From: Rudanella sp031411995
GTDB lineage: Bacteria > Bacteroidota > Bacteroidia > Cytophagales > Spirosomataceae
DNA: 64,000 bases
NCBI GenBank assembly: GCA_031411995.1
Contig: JANOCD010000133.1
Coordinates: forward strand, 70,568 to 134,567
Direction of reading: 5' to 3'
This document shows, piece after piece, positions 8,515-17,411 of this stretch. Position numbers and translations under genes: made by a program. Under the pieces are notes generated by a model. The model made no database searches. It saw only the letters and a list, made by a program, of their open reading frames with translations, and was not told where the DNA came from. Numbering within the stretch: position 1 is the stretch's first letter; the number at the start of each line of letters is the position of its first letter.

Positions 8515-9334
8515 ACCCTTCGTTGTGGCGTTCCCAGGTTTCGTCGACCTGATTTTTGGTCATCAGACAATACACATACTCGCCGTGGGGCGCGTGAACC
8601 AGCACCACCTCGGAGCGTGAACGGTTTACCGCTCCGTTTTTGCAGGCCACTTTCACGTCGGGCGGCAGTTGCGACAGCCCATCACCATCCCAATATTGGC
8701 CGCACAAGTTGCGATACATCCGGTCGCTGGCATCGGCCGAAACTGCTTTACCCGCCCGAATGTAAGCCAGCAACTCGGCCAGTTCGCGGGGAGTGGTTTG
8801 TCCCCACCCATATTGTTTCTGAAAATCTTTGCGCCCCGGCGTGCGCGAGTTAACCCTCGTTTGGGTGAATCCATTCTGATCCAGCCAGTTATTGATCGCA
8901 GTTCCGCCACCGGCCATTGCCTGGCACCACAAACTACCGGTATTGTCGGAGGTGGTTTCCATGAGCATAACCACTTCCGATAAAGGAATTTTAGCCCCGT
9001 CGCGCAGTTGCCCCACTATGCCATCATCGTAGTGCAGCGAATCTTTATAGATCAGTTCCTGCCCGTATTTCAGTTCGCCCCGGCTGATTTTGTCGAACAG
9101 CCCGCATTGAATTGGAACCTTGACGGTGCTGGCCGTGGGGAATAGCGTGTCGGCGTTGATGGCTACGGTTTGGCCTGTGCGGAGGTTACGGACATACACG
9201 CCGACCTCGCCCCGGAATCCCGCCAGCAAAGCACGAAGATCACGTTCGAGGTTCTTATCGGGCCGGGGAGCGCGTTGGGCCGGGGCCAGATTGGGCAGCA
9301 ACAGGATAAAACAAAGGGTAATGGCTTTTCTCAT
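8420..9334 (-). CDS. Class A beta-lactamase-like serine hydrolase lacking the deacylating Glu
   Basis: The 304-residue exported protein has a signal peptide (about 1-19, cut near PAQ) and a class A beta-lactamase/transpeptidase-like fold. Ser69-x-x-Lys72 (STVK) and Ser129-Asp-Asn131 (SDN) are present. The third motif reads Lys-Asn-Gly (232-234) instead of Lys-Thr/Ser-Gly. An ungapped alignment from SDN to the omega loop of TEM-1 puts Thr165 at the position of Glu166, and no other Glu is close. It therefore probably does not turn over beta-lactams in the class A manner; a penicillin-binding or other serine hydrolase role is more likely. It converges with, and overlaps by 95 bp, the preceding plus-strand gene. 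Confidence 0.85.
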   Translation of the reverse strand: MRKAITLCFILLLPNLAPAQRAPRPDKNLERDLRALLAGFRGEVGVYVRNLRTGQTVAINADTLFPTASTVKVPIQCGLFDKISRGELKYGQELIYKDSLHYDDGIVGQLRDGAKIPLSEVVMLMETTSDNTGSLWCQAMAGGGTAINNWLDQNGFTQTRVNSRTPGRKDFQKQYGWGQTTPRELAELLAYIRAGKAVSADASDRMYRNLCGQYWDGDGLSQLPPDVKVACKNGAVNRSRSEVVLVHAPHGEYVYCLMTKNQVDETWERHNEGFTLLRNVGALLWKHFEPKSGWKPVAGYEKWW

Positions 9335-9370
9335 AGATTTGTGTTACTTGCCCGAAAGATACTCGTTCTC

Positions 9371-10267
9371 ATGTTTCAGCCCATTTCCCCGCGCCTGATT
9401 TTTCGCTGTTTTGCCCATCTTGTGCTGGCTTCATTGCTGTTTGTTGCCTGTCAGCCGAACAAGAAAAAAGAACAGGCCGATGAGTCATCCTTGCCCAATG
9501 CGCCAATTCCTTACGATTTAGCCAATCCGACCGAACGATTCAGTCTGCCAAAAGACCTCCGCGAAGTGTCGGGATTGAGTTATTACAAACCCGGTCGGCT
9601 GGCGATGGTGCAGGACGAACTGGCTGTGGTGTTTATCTACGATCTGAAAACCAAAACTGTGGTCGATGAGCACGTTTTTGGCCGAAAGGGAGATTATGAG
9701 GGCGTTGAGTTCGTGAATGGCGAGTTATATATGCTCCGCTCCGATGGCGAACTGTATCATTTTCAGCCAACTGATGGCATTGAAATAATGAGTGGTGGCG
9801 GACCAGAAATCCACCACACTAAAATTGAATTGCCCGGCAAAAACGATGTGGAAGGTCTTGGCTATGATCCCAAGCTGAACGCGCTTCTGTTAGCCACCAA
9901 AGACCCGGCCACGGGAAACCCTCAAAAGCCAATTTATTTCTACGACCTCAAACGGTCGGTTCTTTGGCGGGGTCCAGTGTTGACGCAGGCTGTTTTGGCG
10001 GACATGGCAGGCGACAAACCCACCGGAGAGGTGAAGCCCTCCGGCCTGGCTGTTCACCCCAAAACCGGCGATTATTATGTGCTGTCGGCTAACGCTCACC
10101 GGCTTGTAGTAATGACCCGAAATGGTAAAATGCTTTCATCAGTGGCTCTCGATCCCAAATTGCTCCGACAACCTGAAGGCATCTGTTTTGCCCCCGACGG
10201 AACCCTGTTCATTGCCAGCGAAGGCGACGGTAAAAAGGGATACTTGCTGCAGTTTGATGAGAAATGA
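9371..10267 (+). CDS. SdiA-regulated domain lipoprotein
   Basis: The start was set at the ATG at 9371, which gives a lipoprotein signal (MFQPISPRLIFRC..., lipobox FVAC, Cys27) in a 298-residue protein. A longer open frame runs back into the divergent gene and lacks a signal. The mature part is a propeller-like domain with repeats such as VSGLSYY, DYEGVEF, DVEGLGYD and PSGLAVHP. This is the pattern of the SdiA-regulated family (YjiK-like, NHL/phytase-like propeller) of unknown activity. It is divergently transcribed from the beta-lactamase-like gene with 36 bp between starts. Confidence 0.8.
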   Translation: MFQPISPRLIFRCFAHLVLASLLFVACQPNKKKEQADESSLPNAPIPYDLANPTERFSLPKDLREVSGLSYYKPGRLAMVQDELAVVFIYDLKTKTVVDEHVFGRKGDYEGVEFVNGELYMLRSDGELYHFQPTDGIEIMSGGGPEIHHTKIELPGKNDVEGLGYDPKLNALLLATKDPATGNPQKPIYFYDLKRSVLWRGPVLTQAVLADMAGDKPTGEVKPSGLAVHPKTGDYYVLSANAHRLVVMTRNGKMLSSVALDPKLLRQPEGICFAPDGTLFIASEGDGKKGYLLQFDEK

Positions 10268-10309
10268 ATGAAGCAAAAACGCCTTGCCTGAAGCAAGCAT
10301 TATCCATAC

Positions 10310-10756
10310 CTATTCCAATGTTTTAACCAGTTTCCGGTGCGACAGCCGGAACCCAGTTTGCTCATAAAACCGGATGGTGTCGGTTCGGCGTTGGTTGGTT
10401 GTTACTTCGAGGTTCACGAAACCCTCGCGCCGGGCCATCTCTTCCAGATGTGCAACTAGTTGATGGCCAATGTGTTGATTGCGGTTCTCAGGTCGAACAT
10501 ATAATTCCTGAATCTCGCCAACGCGGCCCGTGTGGTGTAATAGATATTGGATGTGGCAACTGACAAAGCCAACCACTTCGCCATTTTGCTCGGCCACGCG
10601 GTACCGAACGCCGGAGTCGGTCAGGTTGCGCCGGAATATGGCCCGGAAGGCGGTGCTGTCTAATGTCATTTCTTCCAGATCGCACAGAAAGTTGTAGATC
10701 GTATGGCAGTCGTCGGCAGTGGCAGGTCGGATGTTGAGCAAGTCAGTCGGTTGCAT
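10310..10756 (-). CDS. GNAT-family N-acetyltransferase
   Basis: A 148-residue single-domain GNAT protein starting at MQPTDLLNIRPA; an ATG nine codons upstream is also possible. The acetyl-CoA binding motif is seen as ELYVRPENRNQHIGHQL, followed by FVNLEVTTN and FYEQTGF, typical of motifs A and B. The nearest named group is the PhnO/AAC(6')-like small acetyltransferases. The substrate is unknown. It stands alone between convergent and divergent neighbours. Confidence 0.87.
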   Translation of the reverse strand: MQPTDLLNIRPATADDCHTIYNFLCDLEEMTLDSTAFRAIFRRNLTDSGVRYRVAEQNGEVVGFVSCHIQYLLHHTGRVGEIQELYVRPENRNQHIGHQLVAHLEEMARREGFVNLEVTTNQRRTDTIRFYEQTGFRLSHRKLVKTLE

Positions 10757-10811
10757 GGAGTGAAGACAATGGTTTACACTCAATTAAAATGTACTAAAAT
10801 AGTTAAATTAT

Positions 10812-13406
10812 ATGTTCTATAAATACAATAGATTACGTTGGGTTCGTACATTTGTGTGTATCCTATTTACCGTAATCATCACCGTCGTCATGACCATTAC
10901 CGATAGCCTGGCTCAATCTGTAACGGAGCCTGCTAAACTCAGTCAAACGCCAACGCTCAATCCCCCGGCGGTTCCCCTCATCACCATTGATCCCTACACC
11001 AGCATCTGGTCGTTCGGGGGTACGCTCAACAACGATCCCACCCGCCATTGGACGGGACGGGCGCACCAGCTCAATGGCCTGATGCGTGTGGACGGGCGGG
11101 TGTTCCGGTTTATGGGCAAACCCACTTTCACGGGCGATACGTTGGTCGCATCGGGTTTGAAAAACACCTATCAGGCCCCCTACACCACCGAAAAGCCTGC
11201 CGAAGCCTGGTTTTCGCCCGGTTTCGACGATAGCCAATGGGCCACCGGCGAGGGCACCTTCGGTAGCCGCACCACCGACCGGACTCCCTGGAAAACGCCC
11301 GATATTTGGGTGCGCCGGGTGGTCGATGTCCAGTCTATTCCCGAAGGTCGGCTGTTGGTTAGTGCAATTTACAACGATAACTACGAACTGTTTATAAATG
11401 GTCAGCGTATAGCGGGTGTTGGGGGCGTTTCGCCAAATTATGAACTCACGGCTACGCAAAAAAAAATCGGCGAGGTGTTGAAACCGGGTCGTAATGTGCT
11501 GGCTTTTCACAGTCAGAATTTCAGCGGGCCGGGCTACGTAGATTTGGGCCTGATTGCCGAACGCGAACTGAGCATTGAGCCAGCCAAACAAACCAGTCAG
11601 CATATGACGGCCACCCAATCGGCGTTTACGTTTGCTGCCGGTGGGGTCGAATTAACCGTTACGTTCATGGCACCGTTGCTGATGAATAACCTCGATGTGT
11701 TGTCGCGACCAGTGCAATACGTCACCTACAGTGTGCGGGCTACTGACGGAAAAGCGCATTCGGTGCAACTCTACAGTGATGCCTCGTCGGATATTGCGGT
11801 GAACTCCCCCGATCAGCCGGTGGTTTGGCGACGGGGTCGGACCAGCCAAAAAGGCCCCGCCCTGAACTGGATGCGCGTGGGCACTGCCGAACAAAAGATA
11901 TTGGGTCGAAAAGGCGACAATGTCCGCATCGACTGGGGGCATCTGTATGTGGCTACGGTTGCCCATGAGCGCACGGGCCAACGAATTGGCTCACTGTCTG
12001 GTGCGCTAAATCAGTTTGAACGCGAAGGCCGGGTGACTGACCTACCCGACGAAGGCCGCCCAATCATTGCTTTAGATAACCCAACCGTGCTTTCCACCAC
12101 CTTCGATTTGGGGCCGGTGACCGGCAAAACCGTGGAACGGCACTGGCTCGTGGGCTACGACGACTTGAAAGCGGTGGAATATTTTGGCAAGCCATTGCAG
12201 GCCTGGTGGCGACGATATAGCAACGATTCCGACGTACCCGAAGCCGCCATTGAGCATGCTCTGCAAGCTGCCGAAGCCGACTACGCTCAACTTCGTAAGC
12301 AATGCGATGCCTTCGATACGAAACTCTATGCCGATGCCAAACAGGCTGGAGGAGTCGCCTATGCCCAGTTATGCGTGCTGGCCTATCGACAGGCGATTGC
12401 TGCCCATAAACTGGTGGCCCGGCAAGACGGAACGCCCTTGTTTTTGTCTAAAGAGAACTTCTCCAATGGGTCCATTGGTACTGTTGATGTTACGTATCCG
12501 TCGGCCCCGTTGTTTTTGTTGTATAATCCCACCTTGTTGAAAGGCATGATGGAACCCATTTTCGAGTACTCGGAAAGTGGCCGCTGGACCAAGCCGTTTG
12601 CCGCCCATGACGTGGGTACGTATCCGCTGGCCAATGGACAAACCTACGGCGAGGATATGCCGGTGGAAGAATGCGGTAATATGCTGATTCTGACGGCGGC
12701 CATTGCGGCTGTTGATGGTAATGCAGCGTATGCCCGCACCCATTGGACCGTGCTGACAACCTGGGTAGAATACCTGAAAGAACACGGCTTCGACCCCGAA
12801 AACCAGCTCTGCACCGACGATTTTGCCGGACACCTTGCCCGCAACACCAACCTGTCTGTGAAAGCCATTATGGGAATCGCCAGCTATGGTTATTTAGCCG
12901 GGCAACTGGGCGACCGCAAAACCGAAACTGAATACCTGGCACTGGCCCGCGAACTGGCCCAAAAGTGGATGGTAATGGCTAATAAAGGCGATCATTACGC
13001 GCTCACATTCAACCAGAACGACGGCAATACGTGGAGCCAGAAATATAACTTAGTTTGGGATAAACTTCTGAAACTCGACGGCTCCGGCGAACCCATTTTT
13101 CCACCCGAAGTGGCCCGGCGCGAGGTTGCCTATTATCTCACCAAACAACTGCCTTTTGGCCTGCCCCTGGACAGTCGCCGTACCTATACCAAATCGGACT
13201 GGATCATCTGGACAGCTACCCTTGCCGATCGGCCTTCGCAGTTCGATGCATTTGTGGAGCCGATTCTGAAATTCGTTAACGAAAGCCCCGACCGTATTCC
13301 CCTCTCTGACTGGCACGAAACTACCGATGGTCGGCATGTCGGGTTCCGCGCGCGTTCGGTGGTTGGGGGGTATTTTATTAAAATGCTGGAGAAGAAGCTA
13401 AAATAA
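10812..13406 (+). CDS. GtaA-like glutaminase (DUF4964/DUF5127/DUF4965/DUF1793)
   Basis: The 864-residue exported protein has an N-terminal membrane or signal segment (about 13-33). The first mature block, PAVPLITIDPYTSIWS...RHWTGR, matches the N-terminal domain of fungal GtaA-type glutaminases and their Bacteroidota relatives. The C-terminal half (PLFLLYNPTLLKGMMEP, DMPVEECGNMLIL, NLVWDKLLKLD) is the DUF4965/DUF1793 all-alpha toroid. Between about residues 130 and 240 sits a galactose-binding-like insertion (AWFSPGFDDSQW, IWVRRVVDV, YELFINGQRIAG), as found in bacterial members. The inferred role is hydrolysis of glutamine or a related substrate in the periplasm. Confidence 0.85.
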   Translation: MFYKYNRLRWVRTFVCILFTVIITVVMTITDSLAQSVTEPAKLSQTPTLNPPAVPLITIDPYTSIWSFGGTLNNDPTRHWTGRAHQLNGLMRVDGRVFRFMGKPTFTGDTLVASGLKNTYQAPYTTEKPAEAWFSPGFDDSQWATGEGTFGSRTTDRTPWKTPDIWVRRVVDVQSIPEGRLLVSAIYNDNYELFINGQRIAGVGGVSPNYELTATQKKIGEVLKPGRNVLAFHSQNFSGPGYVDLGLIAERELSIEPAKQTSQHMTATQSAFTFAAGGVELTVTFMAPLLMNNLDVLSRPVQYVTYSVRATDGKAHSVQLYSDASSDIAVNSPDQPVVWRRGRTSQKGPALNWMRVGTAEQKILGRKGDNVRIDWGHLYVATVAHERTGQRIGSLSGALNQFEREGRVTDLPDEGRPIIALDNPTVLSTTFDLGPVTGKTVERHWLVGYDDLKAVEYFGKPLQAWWRRYSNDSDVPEAAIEHALQAAEADYAQLRKQCDAFDTKLYADAKQAGGVAYAQLCVLAYRQAIAAHKLVARQDGTPLFLSKENFSNGSIGTVDVTYPSAPLFLLYNPTLLKGMMEPIFEYSESGRWTKPFAAHDVGTYPLANGQTYGEDMPVEECGNMLILTAAIAAVDGNAAYARTHWTVLTTWVEYLKEHGFDPENQLCTDDFAGHLARNTNLSVKAIMGIASYGYLAGQLGDRKTETEYLALARELAQKWMVMANKGDHYALTFNQNDGNTWSQKYNLVWDKLLKLDGSGEPIFPPEVARREVAYYLTKQLPFGLPLDSRRTYTKSDWIIWTATLADRPSQFDAFVEPILKFVNESPDRIPLSDWHETTDGRHVGFRARSVVGGYFIKMLEKKLK

Positions 13407-13429
13407 GCCACTCTTCAAACGCCAGAAAA

Positions 13430-13792
13430 CTACTCCTCAAACGCCAGACTTTTCAACGCAACGAGTTCAACATATTGCAAGGCCCGCTCGTGCGTACAAG
13501 AGAGTAATACGGGTGGAGCCATGCCAGCGTTATAGGCTTCCTGCCAACGGAGAGCACACAAACACCAGCGGTCGCCGGGTTTGAGTCCGGGGAACTGATA
13601 CTCAGGCCGGGGGGTAGACAGATCGTTGCCTTGTGAGCGGGTAAATGTCAGAAACGATTCGGTCATGATGGCGCACACCACATGCCGACCCAGATCCTGA
13701 TTGTCGGTGCGGCAGAAACCATCGCGGTAAAATCCCGTCATGGGGCTGGTGCAACAACAGGTAAGCGAACCGCCAAGCACATTTTTAGCCAT
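13430..13792 (-). CDS. DUF2237 family protein
   Basis: A 120-residue cytoplasmic protein with the family's conserved blocks: KNVLGG near the start, TGFYRDGFC, CAIMTESFL, LKPGDRWCLCALRW and a closing ALQYVELV. DUF2237 is widespread in bacteria with no established function. Cysteines are numerous (Cys-Cys-Cys at 12-14, CLC in the core) but no clear metal site is defined. It lies downstream of the terminator that closes ECF operon 1, so it is probably transcribed separately. Confidence 0.85.
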   Translation of the reverse strand: MAKNVLGGSLTCCCTSPMTGFYRDGFCRTDNQDLGRHVVCAIMTESFLTFTRSQGNDLSTPRPEYQFPGLKPGDRWCLCALRWQEAYNAGMAPPVLLSCTHERALQYVELVALKSLAFEE

Positions 13793-13814
13793 AGTAAAAG
13801 CTGGTTAGTTACGC

Positions 13815-13862
13815 AAAAAACAGCCCCGAATCGTAAAAAGCAACGATTCGGGGCTGTTTTTA
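13815..13862. terminator. Rho-independent terminator (bidirectional)
   Basis: A 14-bp perfect stem (13821-13834 with 13843-13856, CAGCCCCGAATCGT and its complement) encloses an 8-nt loop. It is flanked by an A-tract on the left and a T-tract on the right. It sits directly downstream of the minus-strand ECF operon 1, which it should terminate. Confidence 0.93.
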
Positions 13863-13900
13863 TAAACGTATAAGTCGCGTTGACGTTTAGTGTACTCGGA

Positions 13901-15406
13901 TTATCGCTTCTTTTTCCAGTCGATCTGATAGAGTAACCGCGCACTGGCACCAGCCGTTCTGTTATTTAATCTACTTGGTGTGTTGCTGAGTGGGGTAGAG
14001 GCATAAGGGCCGAGTTGTAATGCCCAGTCGCCCCAGTTTTTCTCCAGATAAATGGCCGCCGAACCAGCATGAAGCATTTGTTGAGCTGGTTTCATAACGA
14101 TGGTTACAGCCTCGATTTTGCCCGGCCCCCGTAAATAGGCAAACCCGATTTCCTCACGGTTGCTTAGGCTCAGGTTTACGCCTGCCGATGGCACTAACGA
14201 CCAACCGCTGCCTAAACCAAATCGGTAACTGACGCTAATGGGAACCTGCCATGATGAACCCGTCGGCGTAATATTAATAATGTCATGCTTGGAGTCGATA
14301 CCGGATGCGAAATTGCGCCGGAAATTTTGTTTTGTCCGTTGGTCGTAGGCTATTTCGGTCAGAAAAGCCTCGCCTTTTAGGTGCATCGACGTTAGACCCA
14401 AACCAAGCCGCCAATGGCTATTCAGCCGGATTTCTCCAAAAAGCCCCGCCCCCCATTGCTGCACTCCTAAATTGGCCCCGGGACCAATTCGGGCTTTCCA
14501 GCCAGGTTCGCTCCGGTTTATGTCAACTTTAGCGAGGGCCGCACCCGATGGCGAAGCCGTACTCAGCAACCGGCGCATCCGGCGGGCATTGCGCTCCATG
14601 CCTTCAGCATAATAAACCGTGTCGCGAACAAAGGGCCGACTTGTCAACAGCGACAGTTGAACAGCATTATTGTTGTTCGTCTCGGTGGTTCCAGGTGTCG
14701 ATTCGGAGCCAGTGGTTCCGGCGTTTTCGGGGACAATGTTGCCGTTTCGATCAGCAATTCCATTGCTGTTTGTTCCGTTGATACCGGGACTATTGCTCTG
14801 GTTATTGCCTCGGTTTCTATCAACTATTCCGTTGGTATTCCCCCGGTCTTTTCCCGTAGTTTCGTTGGTACGGACTCCGGTTTCCGAAGAACCTTGCCCC
14901 CCATCTGAGGTTGCTGAAAGCTGATTACGGCCTGATGAATGGATACCAGCCGATGGAGTATTGTTGACAGTAGAGGGTGTTTCGGTAGCGTAAGGAGTTG
15001 ATGGTGAGTTTATTTCAGTTAGTTCATTGTTCCGTTTTCGGTCAACGGGCACCGCCACATACCGAACCACATCGCGGGTTAAGAAAACCGTGTCGGGTGG
15101 AACAGCCGTTGGGTTGGCCGGGCTTGGGTTTGCTGACTGACGGAGTGTTGTAACGGTCTTATTCAACGTGCGAACCTGTTCGTGTAATTGTCGATTGGTC
15201 TGGTATTGCTGGTAGGCTACTCCGCCAAACGCCATCACAGCCGCAATGCTGGCAGCAGCCATAAGGCCGGCTTTAGTGCCGATAGCAAACACGGGTGTCG
15301 AGTGGCCCAATGCCTGTTGCATCCGGGTCCAGTCTTTTTCGCGAAATTCAGGCTCGACGCTTTCTAATTTCCGCCTGATCTGATCGGAGAAATCATCGGG
15401 TTTCAT
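13901..15406 (-). CDS. Putative membrane-anchored ECF partner: TM helix, disordered linker, barrel-like C-terminus
   Basis: The start is the ATG at 15406, 14 nt inside the end of the sigma gene, giving 501 residues; a TTG three codons upstream is less likely. Residues 1-45 are polar and probably cytoplasmic (QIRRKLESVEPEFREKDW). Residues 47-64 form a membrane helix and 70-92 a probable coiled coil. Residues 95 to about 290 are low-complexity Asn/Ser/Thr/Gly. The last about 200 residues consist of alternating beta strands with a barrel character (ARIGPGANLGV, HWRLGLGLTSM, WQVPISVSYRF) and end LLYQIDWKKKR. The coupling suggests an anti-sigma role for the N-terminal tail. No known family name was recognised. 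Confidence 0.75.
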   Translation of the reverse strand: MKPDDFSDQIRRKLESVEPEFREKDWTRMQQALGHSTPVFAIGTKAGLMAAASIAAVMAFGGVAYQQYQTNRQLHEQVRTLNKTVTTLRQSANPSPANPTAVPPDTVFLTRDVVRYVAVPVDRKRNNELTEINSPSTPYATETPSTVNNTPSAGIHSSGRNQLSATSDGGQGSSETGVRTNETTGKDRGNTNGIVDRNRGNNQSNSPGINGTNSNGIADRNGNIVPENAGTTGSESTPGTTETNNNNAVQLSLLTSRPFVRDTVYYAEGMERNARRMRRLLSTASPSGAALAKVDINRSEPGWKARIGPGANLGVQQWGAGLFGEIRLNSHWRLGLGLTSMHLKGEAFLTEIAYDQRTKQNFRRNFASGIDSKHDIINITPTGSSWQVPISVSYRFGLGSGWSLVPSAGVNLSLSNREEIGFAYLRGPGKIEAVTIVMKPAQQMLHAGSAAIYLEKNWGDWALQLGPYASTPLSNTPSRLNNRTAGASARLLYQIDWKKKR

Positions 15407-15989
15407 AGTAGCCAATATTAGTCGATGTAATGTGTGGGTAATGTTGTTTTATGAGTTGTTGTAATCGCTGCCGGCCTCGCAAAAAGTGCGACCGGATGGT
15501 GGCTTCATTCGCTTCGAGCATTTCGGCAATTTCGCGCAGGCTATACCCATCCACCACATGCAGGTTAAACGTTGTTCGCCAGGCCGGGGGGAGTTGCTGC
15601 ACGATAGCCAGAATTTCGTCTGCCGTTATCCGATCTACCACCTGATCGTCGAAGGCCGGTTCGGGTGCGTCTTCCAGCGAAAAATTAGCGGCATGTTTAT
15701 GGTACTTGCGGTAGTTGCTGATGGCTGTGTTGACCATAATAGTCCGCAACCAGGCTTTGAATGGCAACGTTACATCGTACTGATGGAGGTGTTGGAACAC
15801 TTTCAGGAACCCCTCGTTAAGCACCTCTTCGGCTTCCTCCGAGGTGGCGGAATAGCGAAGGCAAATACTTTTAGAGTAACCGAAAAATTGTTTGAACAAC
15901 ACCCGTTGCGCCTGTGGATTCTGCATCCGGCAGGCTTCAATGACACTGAGCAGGTCATCGTCCGTGAATAATCGCTTCCGGAATAGCAA
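15393..15989 (-). CDS. ECF RNA polymerase sigma factor (operon 1)
   Basis: A 198-residue sigma-70 family ECF factor. Region 2 spans about 22-95 (LFKQFFGYSKSICLRYS, EEVLNEGFLKVF, PFKAWLRTIMVNTAISNYRK). Region 4 spans about 130-182 (LPPAWRTTFNLHVVDGYSLREIAEMLEANEATIRSH, given in part) with a recognisable helix-turn-helix. No region 1 or 3 is present, as expected for ECF. It is the first gene of a two-gene operon and overlaps its membrane partner by 14 nt, which argues for translational coupling. Confidence 0.95.
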   Translation of the reverse strand: MLFRKRLFTDDDLLSVIEACRMQNPQAQRVLFKQFFGYSKSICLRYSATSEEAEEVLNEGFLKVFQHLHQYDVTLPFKAWLRTIMVNTAISNYRKYHKHAANFSLEDAPEPAFDDQVVDRITADEILAIVQQLPPAWRTTFNLHVVDGYSLREIAEMLEANEATIRSHFLRGRQRLQQLIKQHYPHITSTNIGYYETR

Positions 15990-16183
15990 CAGTCTGACGT
16001 TTAAGTGTGTAGAGTTTATTCTACTACATATACGCAGCCTGTGGGATCATTGTTGCAAACCAACAAAATTTTTAAATAATGCTACCGAACAAACCATTTA
16101 TGACTCTTTTGCAACGATGAGAAATCGACTGACGTATTGACTTGGTAACGGGGCCGATTACTGTGTTGGTATGCCCGGTTTAT

Positions 16184-16990
16184 ATGACATCAAAAGTACT
16201 TTCGATATTGATTGTGGGGGGCGAAAACTCGGCTGAAGCCTTCTCGGGCCATTCAACGGGTAGTGCGAGTCGTGGCTATGTACCGCAACTTGTTCGGCAA
16301 CTACAGCACGTAGGGTGGCAAGTGCAGGTTGAGTGCCACACACCTGTCGATATTCATGTGGCTCTGCCTTTGTTACAGCGGTTGAATCTGAACCGTTTCG
16401 ACCTGATTCTGCTCGAATTGGGGCATACCCAATTACAAGAGTCGACCATTTTCAGCGATCTGTTGCGCTCATCCACGTACGATTCGTTTAATCCAAACGT
16501 GAAGGCCATGAGCATGCAGGAGATTGCTACTCAATGCAGTCATCGCCGGACAGGGTCTCAACCGCAGGGAAGCAGGTTGTTGAACAAGGTTCAAGCGGGG
16601 CTGAAATTGATAGCGCTGCGATCATTGGCAGCCATTCGCCGGGTTGGCCGACTGCGCGAGATTGAAGCCCAGCTAACCGATCTGCTTTATTACCTGCAAC
16701 CCTACCGTCGGCGGCTTGTCATGCTAACTCCGCTGCCTCACCCGCAGTCTGTGAACAACTGGCTACGGCAAAAAGGGCAAGATTTATTTGGGCAATACGG
16801 TCGGCGGCACATGATTCCCGTTTTCGAGACGGCCTTGATTATTGGCAGAGGGGAGGAGTTTTTCGCCCACCCGGAGCAAGGGCAACTAAGCCCCGTTGCC
16901 GGCGACTTGCTTGGCCAAACCTTATTCGATTATATTCAGATTAATGCTCTCTTGCCCGCCCGACCCGAATTGCGGCAGCGACGCAGATAA
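16184..16990 (+). CDS. Conserved-looking hypothetical protein, weak SGNH-hydrolase-like layout
   Basis: The first ATG in frame is at 16184 (MTSKVLSILIVGGENS), giving 268 residues; the frame is open about 14 codons further up. The order of elements resembles an SGNH/GDSL hydrolase: a first strand and turn SILIVGGENS, a strand FDLILLELGHTQ, a strand RLVMLTPLPHP, and a late HPEQGQLSPVAGDLLG that could sit at block V. The GDS serine and the DxxH pair are not present in canonical form, so an active hydrolase is not supported. It lies 16 bp upstream of the Rieske lipoprotein and is probably cotranscribed with it. I do not recognise the family. Confidence 0.6.
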   Translation: MTSKVLSILIVGGENSAEAFSGHSTGSASRGYVPQLVRQLQHVGWQVQVECHTPVDIHVALPLLQRLNLNRFDLILLELGHTQLQESTIFSDLLRSSTYDSFNPNVKAMSMQEIATQCSHRRTGSQPQGSRLLNKVQAGLKLIALRSLAAIRRVGRLREIEAQLTDLLYYLQPYRRRLVMLTPLPHPQSVNNWLRQKGQDLFGQYGRRHMIPVFETALIIGRGEEFFAHPEQGQLSPVAGDLLGQTLFDYIQINALLPARPELRQRRR

Positions 16991-17006
16991 AATGACCACT
17001 TGACTA

Positions 17007-17411
17007 ATGAATCGGCTTGATTTTCTAAAATCGATGGGCTTGTCGGGGGCCGCGCTGATGGCCGTGCTAACTTCCTGCCAACGCAGGGAGGATATTATGC
17101 CCTTTGGCCCAGTCGATTTCAATATCGACCTAGACGATGGGGTTAACTTACCCCTGTCCCGACCCGGTGGTTATATTGTTCGTAACGGGGTGGTAGTGGC
17201 TCGTTTGAATTTCACCAAATTTGTAGCCGTAACCAACACCTGTAGTCACGAACAACTACAACAGATTACATTTCAACGAGGTGAATTTTACTGCACGGCC
17301 CACGGTGCCCGCTTCGATGTGTCAGGTAAGGGGCTTAATGATGCCGGTAAAAGCGGTCTGAGAACCTACCGGATTGAACAGACGGGAACCACTTTGCGGG
17401 TGTTTTCTTAG
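17007..17411 (+). CDS. Rieske [2Fe-2S] lipoprotein
   Basis: A 134-residue protein with a lipoprotein signal (MNRLDFLKSMGLSG..., lipobox LTSC, Cys24). A Rieske fold follows: Cys79-x-His81 (TCSHE) and Cys96-x2-His99 (YCTAHGARFD) form the two-His/two-Cys cluster site. It would be an electron carrier on the outer face of a membrane. No oxygenase or cytochrome b partner is adjacent, so the redox partner is unknown; the only likely operon mate is the upstream hypothetical. The 3' end overlaps the convergent MerC gene by 4 nt. Confidence 0.9.
   Translation: MNRLDFLKSMGLSGAALMAVLTSCQRREDIMPFGPVDFNIDLDDGVNLPLSRPGGYIVRNGVVVARLNFTKFVAVTNTCSHEQLQQITFQRGEFYCTAHGARFDVSGKGLNDAGKSGLRTYRIEQTGTTLRVFS

Noticed and set aside
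10863..11618. 251-codon minus-strand ORF
   Set aside because: Antisense to the N-terminal half of the glutaminase gene; no motif or signal.
13414..13448. Short direct repeat CTCAAACGCCAG-like at the DUF2237 stop
   Set aside because: Only about 15 bp with a mismatch, partly coding; could be chance.
15486..15971. 161-codon plus-strand ORF
   Set aside because: Antisense to ECF sigma 1; the sigma frame is clearly the real one.
16142..16183. Upstream TTG start for the gene at 16184
   Set aside because: The first ATG gives a better N-terminus (MTSKVLSILIVGG), and nothing supports the extra 14 residues.
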